Source: Marinovum sp048263515
GTDB lineage: Bacteria; Pseudomonadota; Alphaproteobacteria; Rhodobacterales; Rhodobacteraceae
DNA: 64,000 nucleotides
Direction: 5' to 3'
NCBI RefSeq assembly: GCF_048263515.1
Contig: NZ_JBLXEC010000002.1
Location: 318,101 to 382,100, forward strand
The position numbers and the translations under genes were made by a program. Shown here one piece after another: positions 41,771 through 50,565 of this stretch. Within the stretch, counting starts at the first letter, position 1. Every line of letters begins with the position of its first letter. The notes below the pieces were generated by a model. It was not told where the DNA came from. It did no database searches and saw nothing but the letters and a program-made list of their open reading frames with translations.

Positions 41771-42124
41771 ATGCAGGAAACCCCGGCGCCGACATTCACG
41801 ATCCGGCAGAACGACCTGGCGGGCCTCGCGTCGCAGAAACGGATCGGCGACCATCCCGTCGCCGTCCGCACCGCCCGCGAGGTGGCGGGCGGCGGCTTTG
41901 CCGACCAGTCGAAGCACCCCAACACCTGGACGGTCTATTTCCTGGTCGATGACCAATGGGCGCTGGTGGAATCGGCGCGCGGGTTGCGCCGCGAATGGGC
42001 CAGTCTTGACCGGTTGGAGAAATGGCTGCGCGGCATGGGCTTCCGCTTCTTCTACGTGCGCAACGACATCGATGCGGTCGAGATGGAGTGGGACGGCCCG
42101 ATGGGCGGCCCCTCGATGAAGTGA
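41771..42124 (+). CDS. Conserved-looking hypothetical protein, 117 residues
   Basis: I do not recognise this family. The product is soluble and mixed alpha/beta, with no membrane span or cysteine pattern. Aromatic strands such as NTWTVYFLVDDQWALVE and FRFFYVRNDIDAVEMEWDG alternate with a charged helix (LRREWASLDRLEKWLRGMG). Codon use matches its neighbours. It lies between the VOC gene and the ATP-grasp gene in the same direction, with about 80 and 200 base gaps. The upstream ribosome site is weak. Confidence 0.65.
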   Translation: MQETPAPTFTIRQNDLAGLASQKRIGDHPVAVRTAREVAGGGFADQSKHPNTWTVYFLVDDQWALVESARGLRREWASLDRLEKWLRGMGFRFFYVRNDIDAVEMEWDGPMGGPSMK

Positions 42125-42321
42125 GCCGCACGGCGGCGACAGAACGCCCGCGTCGCCGCGCCCGGAGCCGTCGGGCCGGGCCCCTTCGGCGCTGGCTGAA
42201 TTCCGGGCGATGGCCCGATTTCGGGCGGTTGGGCACAGGCTGGAAGGTGTGGATAAAAACACAAGCCTTGCCAAACCTGTTAGTGCTGGGGGACGCTTGG
42301 GGAACCAAAAAAGGGAATCAC

Positions 42322-43791
42322 ATGCCACCCGCCAAGAAACGCACCCGCAGGAAAAAGCTGACCGGCCTCAGCGAGATCTTCAATTACCTTCGCAAGAACA
42401 CCAAGCCGATCTATATCGTCACGCCCACGCCCTACAGTCTTCTGGGGCTCGACCAATGGGTCGGCGGGCTCGAGTACATCAATTACTTCGACATTTTCGA
42501 CGGCACCCATCCGCGATCCTTCGTGCCGACCAAGATCATGCATGACGAGTTCCAGTCGATGGAGGATGTCGGCAACTATCTTGTCAGCCATCCGCAATTC
42601 GTCGCCAAGGCCAAGGCCAACCCCGGCGGCAAGGCGATCTTCGTGATGTTCAACGAGACCACGGAAAAGCTTTGCGCCGATATCGGTGTCGAGGTGGCGC
42701 TGGCGCCGGCGGCGCTGCGCGAGCGGCTCGACAGCAAGATCGTCACCACCCAGCTCGGCAACGAGGCCGGGGTGGACAGCGCGCCCAACATCATGGGCGA
42801 GGCCGACAGCTACGAGGCGCTGACGGAGCTGGCCGAGAAGGGCAAGCTGGGCAAGGACCTGGTGGTGCAGACGCCGTATGGCGACAGCGGGCGGACGACC
42901 TTCTTCATCAAGTCGCGCAAGGACTGGGACAAGTATTCCGCCAAGATCATCGACCAGAAGCTCAAGGTGATGAAGCGTCTGAACCACCTGCCGGGCGCGA
43001 TCGAGGGCTGTGCCACGCGGCTGGGCACCTTCGTGGGCCCGGTAATGACCGACATCACCGGCTTCGTCGAGGTCACGCCTTACAAGGGCGGCTGGTGCGG
43101 CAACGACGCCTCGCCGGCGCTGCTGCCCGAAGGCGTGCCTGACAAGGTGCGCGAGATGGCGCGCAAGTTCGGTGACCGGCTCTACAAGGAAGGCTACAAG
43201 GGCGTCTTCTGCCTCGACTTCCTGCTCGATACCGACACCAACGAGGTCTATCTGGGCGAGCTGAACCCGCGGGTCTCCGGCGTGACGCCGCCGACCAACC
43301 TGATCACCTCGACCTATGGCGGCTGCCCGCTGTTCCTGTTCCACCTGCTGGAATATCTCGACGTCGATTACGAGGTCGATGTCGAGGCGGTGCAATCGCG
43401 CTGGAACGACTACGACAACTGGACGCAGCTGGTGCTCAAGCAGACCGAGGACAAGGTCGAGCTGATCACCAAGGCGCCGCAATCGGGCATCTGGCGGCTG
43501 ACCAGCGACGACAGGGTCGAATTCGTCCGGCAGGCGCTCAACCCCCAGTCGCTGGGCGACGAGAACGAGGCCTTCTACCTGCGGGTCTATTCCGCCGGGG
43601 ATTACTGCTATCACGGGGCCGATCTGGGCTGCGTGCTGGCGCGGGGCCGGATGCAGACCGACCGGCGCAACCTGACGCGCCGGGCCAAGCTGTGGAACTC
43701 CGGCATCAAGGCGCAGTTCGAATCGATCCCGCTGCCGGCGGTCGAGCCGATTGCCATTCCGGACAATATCTCCGACGGCAAGTGGTTCTGA
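42322..43791 (+). CDS. ATP-grasp enzyme (biotin-carboxylase-like)
   Basis: The protein has 489 residues from the ATG at 42322. ATP-grasp features are a glycine-rich segment (VVQTPYGDSGRTTFFI), an adenine/metal region (EVTPYKGGWCGNDAS) and the magnesium-binding end FCLDFLLDTDTNEVYLGELN plus PRVSG. The N-terminus is basic (AKKRTRRKK). No biotin-carrier domain or other acetyl-CoA carboxylase subunit is nearby. It therefore more likely joins a carboxylate to an amine than carboxylates biotin. The amide-active C45 and nitrilase enzymes 1.3 kb away, divergently encoded, support that reading. Product is unknown. Confidence 0.8.
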   Translation: MPPAKKRTRRKKLTGLSEIFNYLRKNTKPIYIVTPTPYSLLGLDQWVGGLEYINYFDIFDGTHPRSFVPTKIMHDEFQSMEDVGNYLVSHPQFVAKAKANPGGKAIFVMFNETTEKLCADIGVEVALAPAALRERLDSKIVTTQLGNEAGVDSAPNIMGEADSYEALTELAEKGKLGKDLVVQTPYGDSGRTTFFIKSRKDWDKYSAKIIDQKLKVMKRLNHLPGAIEGCATRLGTFVGPVMTDITGFVEVTPYKGGWCGNDASPALLPEGVPDKVREMARKFGDRLYKEGYKGVFCLDFLLDTDTNEVYLGELNPRVSGVTPPTNLITSTYGGCPLFLFHLLEYLDVDYEVDVEAVQSRWNDYDNWTQLVLKQTEDKVELITKAPQSGIWRLTSDDRVEFVRQALNPQSLGDENEAFYLRVYSAGDYCYHGADLGCVLARGRMQTDRRNLTRRAKLWNSGIKAQFESIPLPAVEPIAIPDNISDGKWF

Positions 43792-43818
43792 GCCAGAGCT
43801 GAGGTCCTGAAAAACAGA

Positions 43819-43847
43819 ACGGCCGCGCGGGACACCGGGCGGCCGTT
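43819..43847. terminator. Hairpin terminator between the ATP-grasp and LysR genes
   Basis: AACGGCCGC (43819-43827) pairs with GCGGCCGTT (43839-43847), nine perfect pairs. It is preceded on the plus strand by an A-run and followed by a short T-rich stretch. It sits between convergent genes and can serve both directions. Confidence 0.8.
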
Positions 43848-43870
43848 TCGCCTTGGTCGGGGCAGGGTGC

Positions 43871-44803
43871 TCAGGCGATGTCGGGGTATTGGTCCCGGAC
43901 CTCGAGCGCCATCTCGACGAAATCCCATTCCGTGGGCGTCAGCGTCTCACGCGGGGCATGCACCAGGTAGACATCGGCGCCGATGCTTTCGCCGGCCACC
44001 GTCAGCGGCCAGAGATCGCCGCGTGCCACGTCATCCTCGACCGTCTTGCGCGGCAGCAGCCCGATGCCGAGATCGGCCACCACCATGCGGCGCAATTCCT
44101 CGAAGTTGGTGCTGATGCCGTTGATCTGTTCGCCCAGCTGCATGTCGCCGCGCAGCAGCGTCAGCGGCTCGAGATCCGGCCCGTCGGTGGCGCAGCCGTA
44201 AGAGATCAGCGGTTCGATCTGCAACTCGCCGAGGCTCAGCCCCTCGTGGCCGTAGAGGCGATGCCCCTTGCCGCAATAGACGTCGAATTCCCGCCGGAAC
44301 ATGCGGATTGACGGCAGGTTGTCGAGCGGCCGCACCAGCAGGGCGAAGCCCAGCGTCGCCTTGCCCTGCTGGATGGCGCGGACGATCGACTGGCTGTTCT
44401 TGACCTCGCCCTGAAACACCGCGGCGGGAAAGCGGGCGTGGTATTGCCGGAACAGCCCGTCGATCATCGGCGAGACCAGGCTCGAGGCGATCTGGTAGCG
44501 CAGCTGCGGCCGCTCTTCGAACTCGTCGTCGCTGACCAGATGCGAAATGCGCTCGGCGCTCTGAAAGATGTCGCGGCATTCCTGAAAGATGCGGGTGCCC
44601 CGGGTGGTCAGCTCGAAATGCCGGCTGTCGCGGATCACCAGCTGGCAATGCAGCTGGGTTTCCAGCTTCTGCAGCGCGCTGCTGACCGAGGGCTGGCTGA
44701 GCCCCAGCCGTTTGGCCGCCTTGGTGATGCCCTGCTCCTTGGCGATCACGTAGAACATGCGAAGCAGGTTCCAGTTCAGGTCCGATTGCAAGTGAGTGTT
44801 CAT
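43871..44803 (-). CDS. LysR-family transcriptional regulator
   Basis: The protein has 310 residues from the ATG at 44803. The winged helix lies in residues 10-70 (LLRMFYVIAKEQGITKAAKR, LGLSQPSVSSALQKLETQL). A type-2 periplasmic-binding-like effector domain follows. It is divergent from the TTT transporter operon, the usual arrangement for a LysR activator and its target. A 16-base palindrome lies in the shared 358-base gap. The ligand is not predictable; a carboxylate or sugar acid carried by the transporter is plausible. Confidence 0.88.
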   Translation of the reverse strand: MNTHLQSDLNWNLLRMFYVIAKEQGITKAAKRLGLSQPSVSSALQKLETQLHCQLVIRDSRHFELTTRGTRIFQECRDIFQSAERISHLVSDDEFEERPQLRYQIASSLVSPMIDGLFRQYHARFPAAVFQGEVKNSQSIVRAIQQGKATLGFALLVRPLDNLPSIRMFRREFDVYCGKGHRLYGHEGLSLGELQIEPLISYGCATDGPDLEPLTLLRGDMQLGEQINGISTNFEELRRMVVADLGIGLLPRKTVEDDVARGDLWPLTVAGESIGADVYLVHAPRETLTPTEWDFVEMALEVRDQYPDIA

Positions 44804-44951
44804 GGGTGCTCGGCGCCTTGGGTCGGAAGGATGGAAGGGGCGGGCCCATGGCAAGGGCCCCATATCCTGTAGAGTAACCAGTTTGCCGCCCCAGATTATG
44901 CGCTGGAATCGGCTTTGGCTAGATGGTTGCAGATTTTAATCACTAGGCGTG

Positions 44952-44967
44952 ACAAAAATATTTTTGT
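44952..44967. promoter_or_regulatory. AT-rich palindrome between LysR gene and TTT operon
   Basis: ACAAAAATATTTTTGT is a perfect 16-base palindrome in an otherwise GC-rich 358-base intergenic stretch (44804-45161). It is a candidate LysR binding site or promoter element. No other gene is seen in this gap. Confidence 0.4.
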
Positions 44968-45130
44968 TGCGCCGTAACGGGAAGGGCTGGGGGCGGCAGA
45001 TCGGACAGGTCGCGCCGTCAACCGTCCCCGGTTGCGCGCTGGGCGTGGGCCGCAACCCTGATGGCCGGCCTGCAGGAAACTGGGGAAGAGGCGCGCAAAG
45101 GATTTGACAGGTGCGGTGTGTCTTCATAAC

Positions 45131-45144
45131 CTACCACATGGTAG
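45131..45144. promoter_or_regulatory. Operator-like palindrome CTACCACATGGTAG before the TTT operon
   Basis: CTACCA-CA-TGGTAG is a 6-2-6 palindrome 17 bases before the start codon. A near-identical site with matching flanks (TAAC ... GATWAAC-like) lies at 49281-49294 before the Gfo/Idh operon. A shared repressor, for example of the GntR or LacI type, is likely. No such regulator gene is evident next to either site. Confidence 0.6.
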
Positions 45145-45161
45145 ATAACGGAGGAGATATC

Positions 45162-46181
45162 ATGCCAGCTCTCAGAACTCTCGCGCTCGTGGCTGCCGCC
45201 AGCGCCCTTGCCGCCCCGCTTGCCGCCCAGGATTACAGCTGGAAGCCGGACCGCCCGATCAACATCATCGTGCCGTGGTCGGCCGGTGGATCGACCGATC
45301 AGGTCACCCGCGTCGTCGCCCCGATCCTCGAAGAGGCGCTGGGCACCGAGGTCGTGGTGGTCAACCAGCCCGGCGCCTCCGGCTCGACCGGTACCAAGGC
45401 CGCGCTGGACGCCCCGCGCGACGGCTATACCTGGACCGCCAACGCCATCGCCAACAATGCCACCTATGCGGTGACCGGCCTGATCGAGAACACCTCGATC
45501 GAGGACTACGAGATCTACCTGCACGTCGCCAACGTGCCGGTGGTCAGCGTCAACGCAAACGCGCCCTATGCCGATTTCCCGGCGCTGCTTGAGGCGATGA
45601 AGACCGGCTCGGTCACTGTCGGCACCGCCGGCGTGAACTCCTCCGGCGGCATGGCGCTGGCGGCGATCAAGGAAAGCGCCGAGGGCGATCTCTCGGGAGC
45701 GCGGATGATCACCTATGACGGCGGCAACCCGGCGGTGATCGCCGCGGCGAGCGGCGAGGTCGAGGTGACGACGCAGCTTGCCGTCGAGCAGACCGAGATG
45801 ATCCGCGCCGGCCGCCTGCGGGCGCTGACCGTGCTGTCCGACACCGCGCTCGAGGTCGAAGGCATCGACCCGGTGCCGCCGATCACCGACTTCCTGCCGG
45901 AGTTCCACGTGGCGGCCGATTACTTCGGCGTATTCATCCCCAAGGGCGCCCCGCAAGAGGTCTATGACACCGTCAATCAGGTCTGGCAGGATCACGTGAT
46001 GTCCAGCGAGGCGCTCAAGTCCTATGCCACCGACCGTGGCGCCGTCTTTGCCCCGAGCTACGGACAGGAAGCGCTGGACAAGGCAATGCCGGTGGTGATC
46101 GCCGAGGCCTGCGCCCGGGTGACCCGTGGCGAGGCGGTGGTGAACCCCTCCGAGATCGGCATCGACTGCCCAGAGGGCTGA
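45162..46181 (+). CDS. TTT-family (TctC/Bug-type) periplasmic solute-binding protein
   Basis: The protein has 339 residues. A GGAGGAG ribosome site precedes the ATG. The signal peptide ends near LAAQ (residue 23). The mature protein has DRPINIIVPWSAGGSTDQVT, the hallmark opening of Bug/TctC proteins, and NQPGASGSTGTKAALDAPRD. It captures a small organic acid or similar solute for the TctA/TctB membrane pair that follows. A strong hairpin lies just after its stop. Substrate is unknown; downstream isomerase and oxidoreductase genes suggest a sugar-derived acid. Confidence 0.92.
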   Translation: MPALRTLALVAAASALAAPLAAQDYSWKPDRPINIIVPWSAGGSTDQVTRVVAPILEEALGTEVVVVNQPGASGSTGTKAALDAPRDGYTWTANAIANNATYAVTGLIENTSIEDYEIYLHVANVPVVSVNANAPYADFPALLEAMKTGSVTVGTAGVNSSGGMALAAIKESAEGDLSGARMITYDGGNPAVIAAASGEVEVTTQLAVEQTEMIRAGRLRALTVLSDTALEVEGIDPVPPITDFLPEFHVAADYFGVFIPKGAPQEVYDTVNQVWQDHVMSSEALKSYATDRGAVFAPSYGQEALDKAMPVVIAEACARVTRGEAVVNPSEIGIDCPEG

Positions 46182-46190
46182 TCTGTCGAC

Positions 46191-46226
46191 CCGGGCGTGG
46201 CCTTGCGCCGCGCCCGGACGGTTTTC
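46191..46226 (+). terminator. Hairpin with T-run after the TTT binding-protein gene (attenuator)
   Basis: CCGGGCGTGGC (46191-46201) pairs with GCCGCGCCCGG (46207-46217), eleven pairs with one G-U and a 5-base loop. It is followed by ACGGTTTT. Partial termination here would give more binding protein than membrane subunits. Confidence 0.65.
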
Positions 46227-46268
46227 CGGCCGGGGCCAGCCCCGGCATTTCAGCACGAGGGGCATCTC

Positions 46269-46754
46269 ATGCGCATGGCCATGGCCGACCGTCTGACGGC
46301 GGCACTCCTATTCCTTCTGGGGCTGGCACTCCTGAATGGTGGCTACACGATGGACCGGCTCGAGATCCGTCAGATCCACCCGGCCTCGATCCCCGGGCTG
46401 GTGCCGATGATCCTGGGCTTTCTGCTGGCGCTCTGCGCGGCGCTGCTCTTTGCCGCGTCCTTCAGCGCGCATGAGCGGGGCCGGGCGATGGTGCTGTCGG
46501 GCGGGTCCTGGGGCCGGCTGGGCCTGACCGCGGCGATCTGCACGGTCTATGCGCTGGGGCTGGTCGGCTGGCTGCCCTACTTCTGGGCGACGCTGATCTT
46601 TGCCACCACCTTTGCAATGCTCTTCTCCTTTCCGCTGCACGCCCCGCGCCGGGCGCAGGCCATTGCCGCGCTGGCGGCATTGGCGCTCGGCACCGGTGTG
46701 GCGCTGGGGTCATCGCTGCTGTTTCAGGAACTCTTTCTGGTGCGTCTGCCATGA
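46269..46754 (+). CDS. TTT-family small membrane subunit (TctB-type)
   Basis: The protein has 161 residues from the ATG at 46269 (GAGGGG site upstream). Four hydrophobic spans are visible (LTAALLFLLGLALLNGG, GLVPMILGFLLALCAALLFA, LGLTAAICTVYALGLVGWLP, AALAALALGTGVALGSSLLF). The motif RQIHPASIPGLVPMILG after the first span is typical of TctB. It forms the membrane complex with TctA, which it overlaps by four bases. Confidence 0.9.
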   Translation: MRMAMADRLTAALLFLLGLALLNGGYTMDRLEIRQIHPASIPGLVPMILGFLLALCAALLFAASFSAHERGRAMVLSGGSWGRLGLTAAICTVYALGLVGWLPYFWATLIFATTFAMLFSFPLHAPRRAQAIAALAALALGTGVALGSSLLFQELFLVRLP

Positions 46755-48274
46755 GCGGTCTCAATGATCTGATCGCCGGGTTCGGCACGCTGATGGCGCC
46801 CGAGATGCTGTTTCACGCCGCATGGGCGACGCTTCTGGGCATCGTCGTGGGCTCGCTGCCGGGGCTGACGGCGACCATGGGCGTGGCGCTGATGACCACG
46901 CTGACCTATTCGCTCGACAGCACCACTGCGATCCTCGTGCTGGTCTGCATGTACGTGGGCGCGATCTATGGCGGGTCGCGCAGTGCGATCCTGCTGAACA
47001 TTCCCGGCACCCCGGCCAGCGCCGCCACCTCGCTTGACGGCTATCCTTTGGCGAAACAGGGGCGGGCGGGCTATGCCATGGGGCTGGCCACCGCCGGCTC
47101 GGCGCTGGGCACATTGGCCGGCGTGGTGATGCTGGTGCTGGTGGCGCCGCCGCTGGCAGAGGCCGCGCTCAACTTCGGCAGTTTCGAGTTCTTCTGGCTG
47201 GCGGTCTTCGGCATCCTGATCTCCGGCCAGCTCACCGCCGACACCACGCCGCTCAAGGGCTATATCGCCGGGCTGCTGGGCCTTGCCGTGGCGATGATCG
47301 GGTCCGAGGGCATCCACGCGCATGTGCGCTTCAACCTCGGGCTGCAAGACCTGAACGCCGGCATCGCGCTGATCCCGGCCATGGTCGGCGCCTTCGGCTT
47401 TGCCGAGGTGCTGACGGCGATGTGGAACCGCGCCGGCCAACTGGCGATCAAGAAGGACAAGAGCGACCGGACCCTGCCGGACCTGATGGACCTCTGGCGG
47501 TACAAGGTCACCATCGCGCGGTCCGGCATCATCGGCACGCTGGTGGGCATCATCCCCGGCGTGGGCGAGGATATCGGGGCATGGGCCAGCTATGCCGCGG
47601 CGCGCAAGACGTCGAAGGAAAAGGAAAAGTTCGGCCACGGCAGCCACGAGGGGCTGATTGCCGCCGAGACCGGCAATTCCGCGGTGGTGCCCGGCTCGCT
47701 GATCCCGGCGATCACCCTGGCGGTGCCGGGCTCGGCCTCATCTGCGGTGTTGATCGCGGCGCTCTTCATCCACGGCATCCGGCCGGGGCCGCTGATCATG
47801 ATCGAACAGCCTGATTTCATCGGGCAGATCAGCGCCATGGTGGTGATTGCCACGCTCTTCATGGCCTTCTACGGGCTGACCCTGACGCGCGCCTTCGTGC
47901 AGGTGCTCAAGGTGCCCTATGCTTATCTGATGCCGGTGGTCTTCGTGCTTTGCGTGATCGGAACCTATGCGCTCAGCCAGCGGATCTTCGACATCTGGAT
48001 CATGGTTTTCTTCGGGCTGGTAGGCTTTGTGCTGCGGCAGATGAAATACCCGATGGCGCCACTGGTGCTGGGCATCATTCTGGGCGATCTGCTGGACAAG
48101 AGCCTGCGCCGCGGGCTGACGCTGAGCGACGGCGAGCTGGCGCCGTTCTTTACCCGGCCAGTCTCGGCAGGTTTCGTGGCGCTGATCGTGCTGTCGATCG
48201 CGATGAACGTGCCGGTGTTGCGGCGGCTGGCGCTGTCGCCGCTGCGCTGGATCGGGGCGCGGCGGAATGCTTGA
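46751..48274 (+). CDS. TTT-family large membrane subunit (TctA-type)
   Basis: The protein has 507 residues with about twelve spans. TctA landmarks are GIVVGSLPGLTATMGVALMT, IPGTPASAATSLDGYPLAKQ and a later GIIPGVGEDIGAWASYAAAR. It is the transport channel of the tripartite tricarboxylate-type carrier, driven by an ion gradient. It overlaps the small subunit by four bases and the following isomerase by eight, so the isomerase is part of the same operon. Carboxylate transport is the family norm; the exact solute is open. Confidence 0.93.
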   Translation: MSGLNDLIAGFGTLMAPEMLFHAAWATLLGIVVGSLPGLTATMGVALMTTLTYSLDSTTAILVLVCMYVGAIYGGSRSAILLNIPGTPASAATSLDGYPLAKQGRAGYAMGLATAGSALGTLAGVVMLVLVAPPLAEAALNFGSFEFFWLAVFGILISGQLTADTTPLKGYIAGLLGLAVAMIGSEGIHAHVRFNLGLQDLNAGIALIPAMVGAFGFAEVLTAMWNRAGQLAIKKDKSDRTLPDLMDLWRYKVTIARSGIIGTLVGIIPGVGEDIGAWASYAAARKTSKEKEKFGHGSHEGLIAAETGNSAVVPGSLIPAITLAVPGSASSAVLIAALFIHGIRPGPLIMIEQPDFIGQISAMVVIATLFMAFYGLTLTRAFVQVLKVPYAYLMPVVFVLCVIGTYALSQRIFDIWIMVFFGLVGFVLRQMKYPMAPLVLGIILGDLLDKSLRRGLTLSDGELAPFFTRPVSAGFVALIVLSIAMNVPVLRRLALSPLRWIGARRNA

Positions 48275-49097
48275 GCTGAGCCTTTGCAACGAGCTCTTGG
48301 CCGCCGAGGGCAAGAGCTTGGCCGAACAGGCGCGGATCGCCGCCGCGCTGGGCTACATGGGGCTGGAGCTGGCGCCATCGACCTTGGGGCCCGCGCCGCA
48401 CCGGCTGAGCGCCACGCGCATTGCCGAGATCCGACAGACGGTCGAGGACGCCGGGCTGCGGGTGACCGTGCTGCATTGGCTGCTGAGCGGCTACCCCGAG
48501 GTCTCGATCACCGATCCCGCAGGGCAGGGCGCGGCACGCGACATCCTGCTTGGGCTTGTCGATCTCTGTGCCGATCTCGGCGGGGCGGTGCTGGTGCATG
48601 GCTCGCCGAAACAGCGGCTGCGGCCCGAGGGCATGTCGGACATTGCGCTGACTGATCATCTGGCAGCCTTCTTCGCCCCGGTGGCGCAGGCCGCCGAGGC
48701 GCGCGGCGTGACCTATTGCATCGAGCCGCTGTCGCCCGCCGAGGATGACACCGTGACCTCGGTGGCGCAGGGCGTGGCGCTGGCGCGGGCGATCGACAGC
48801 CCGGCCTTTCGCACCATGATCGACATGAGCGCCGCCGGACAGAGCGAACCACCGGTGGCCGATCTGCTGCGCCACTGGGTGCCGACCGGCCTGATCGGCC
48901 ACGTTCATGCCAATGACACCAACCGCGGCGCGCCCGGCATGGGCACCGATCCGCATGGCGAGATCGTCAGGGCGCTGGTCGAGCTGGGCTGGGACCGGCC
49001 GGTGGGTGTCGAGCCCTTCCGTTGCTGTCTTGATGCCAGCGTGACCGCCGCTATCGGCATCGCCACCCTTCGGGCCTGTGAGCGGGCGATCCGGTGA
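48267..49097 (+). CDS. Sugar phosphate isomerase/epimerase-like TIM-barrel protein
   Basis: The protein has 276 residues of the xylose-isomerase-like (AP endonuclease 2) TIM-barrel family. It has N-terminal MLELSLCNELLAAEGKSLAE, metal-site glutamate in TYCIEPLSPAEDD, aspartate/histidine in TMIDMSAAGQ and GLIGHVHANDTNRGAPGMG, and a final GVEPF. This resembles hydroxypyruvate-isomerase-like and sugar-epimerase proteins. It overlaps the end of the TTT channel gene by eight bases, linking transport with the first metabolic step. Substrate is unknown. Confidence 0.85.
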   Translation: MLELSLCNELLAAEGKSLAEQARIAAALGYMGLELAPSTLGPAPHRLSATRIAEIRQTVEDAGLRVTVLHWLLSGYPEVSITDPAGQGAARDILLGLVDLCADLGGAVLVHGSPKQRLRPEGMSDIALTDHLAAFFAPVAQAAEARGVTYCIEPLSPAEDDTVTSVAQGVALARAIDSPAFRTMIDMSAAGQSEPPVADLLRHWVPTGLIGHVHANDTNRGAPGMGTDPHGEIVRALVELGWDRPVGVEPFRCCLDASVTAAIGIATLRACERAIR

Positions 49098-49280
49098 GAT
49101 TTCGGGCCGCGGGCTTTCGCGGCCGCTGGCTTTGGGGCGGGGCGATGGCGGGCGCAATGCTGGCAGGTAACGATCCGAATTTCTGTCGCAATGACAGTCT
49201 GTTGCCTCACGTTCCTCAGCAGCTGCTTCAGGCAAATCGCACCGTTCGAACATGAGGGTGATTGACAGGAATCAGCTAAC

Positions 49281-49294
49281 CTACTAAATGGTAG
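49281..49294. promoter_or_regulatory. Operator-like site CTACTAAATGGTAG before the Gfo/Idh operon
   Basis: This matches the site at 45131 in 12 of 14 bases, with similar flanks (TAAC before and GATTAAC after). It lies in the 306-base gap 49098-49403, 110 bases before the Gfo/Idh start, where a promoter for the three-gene operon must be. No gene is seen in that gap. Confidence 0.55.
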
Positions 49295-49403
49295 ATTAAC
49301 ACCTGCCAGCGTGCAGGTCCGTGATGGCGCCACCGATGGGGTGGCGGGTTGGAGGAGACCGGACCCCGAGGGGGCGGCCGGAATGCAAGCAAGGGAAGAG
49401 ACC

Positions 49404-50555
49404 ATGGCAACACAACGCATCGGCATCATCATGCACGGCGTCACCGGACGGATGGGCATGAACCAGCACCTGATCCGCTCGGTTCTGGCGATCCGCGATC
49501 AGGGCGGCATTCTGCTCAAGGATGGCGACCGCCTGGTGCCCGACGTGATCATCGTCGGCCGCAATGAGAAGAAGATCGCCGAACTGGCCGCGAAACACGG
49601 TGTCGAGCGCTACACCACCGACCTCGACGCGGCGCTGGCCAATCCCGACGACACGATCTTCTTTGACGCCGCCAGCACCCAGATGCGGCCCGGGCTGCTG
49701 CGCAAGGCGATCGATGCGGGCAAGCATGTCTATTCGGAAAAGCCGGTCTCGGAAGGGTTGGAAGAGGCGATTGCCATCGCAAAGCACGCCAAGGCCAAGG
49801 GCGTCAAGAACGGCATCGTGCACGACAAGCTCGACCTGCCGGGCCTCTTGAAACTCAAGCGCCTGCGCGACAGCGGCTTCTTCGGCAAGATCCTCTCGGT
49901 GCGTGGCGAGTTCGGCTACTGGGTGTTCGAAGGCGATTGGATGCCCGCGCAGCGTCCGTCGTGGAACTACCGCAAGCAGGACGGCGGCGGCATGGTGTCC
50001 GACATGCTCTGCCACTGGCGCTATGTGCTCGACAACGTGGTCGCGCCGGTCAAGGCGGTGAACTGCACCGCGGTGACCCATATCCCCGAGCGCTGGGACG
50101 AGAACGGCGAACGCTATGACGCCACCGCCGACGACGCGGCCTATGCGACCTTTGAACTCGAGGGCGACATCATCGCCCAGCTCAACAGCTCCTGGTGTAC
50201 CCGCGTGCGCCGCGACGACCTGGTGACTTTCCACATCGACGGCACCCATGGCAGCGCCGTGGCCGGTCTGCACACCTGCTACTCCCAGGCCCGGGCCAAC
50301 ACGCCCAAGCCGGTCTGGAACCCGGACCAGAAGCAGACCATGAACTTCTTCGAGGATTGGGTCGAGGTTCCCGACAACGCCGATTTCGACAATGGCTTCA
50401 AGGTGCAATGGGAGCAGTTCCTGCGCCACGTGGTCGAGGATGCGCCCTGGTCCTACACGCTGGAAGAAGGCGCCAAGGGCGTGCAGCTGGCTGAGCTGGG
50501 CTACAAGAGCTCGGAAGAGCGTCGCTGGCTCGACGTGCCGGCGCTGGACATCTGA
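49404..50555 (+). CDS. Gfo/Idh/MocA-family oxidoreductase
   Basis: The protein has 383 residues from the ATG at 49404. The N-terminal Rossmann motif is slightly unusual (RIGIIMHGVTGRMGMNQHLI), more like dihydrodipicolinate reductase. The conserved EKP segment (HVYSEKPVSEGLEEAIAIAK) and the later substrate domain are typical of the family. It probably oxidises a hydroxyl on a sugar, inositol or sugar acid using NAD(P)+. It is first in an operon with DUF993 (11-base gap) and an isomerase. The shared upstream operator suggests co-control with the TTT transporter. Confidence 0.9.
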   Translation: MATQRIGIIMHGVTGRMGMNQHLIRSVLAIRDQGGILLKDGDRLVPDVIIVGRNEKKIAELAAKHGVERYTTDLDAALANPDDTIFFDAASTQMRPGLLRKAIDAGKHVYSEKPVSEGLEEAIAIAKHAKAKGVKNGIVHDKLDLPGLLKLKRLRDSGFFGKILSVRGEFGYWVFEGDWMPAQRPSWNYRKQDGGGMVSDMLCHWRYVLDNVVAPVKAVNCTAVTHIPERWDENGERYDATADDAAYATFELEGDIIAQLNSSWCTRVRRDDLVTFHIDGTHGSAVAGLHTCYSQARANTPKPVWNPDQKQTMNFFEDWVEVPDNADFDNGFKVQWEQFLRHVVEDAPWSYTLEEGAKGVQLAELGYKSSEERRWLDVPALDI

Positions 50556-50565
50556 GGGGGCTGAC

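Noticed and set aside
42022..42321. Upstream extension of the ATP-grasp protein by 100 residues
   Set aside because: The extension overlaps the 117-residue gene in another frame, is rich in Arg/Ala/Gly without domain character, and the ATG at 42322 has its own ribosome site.
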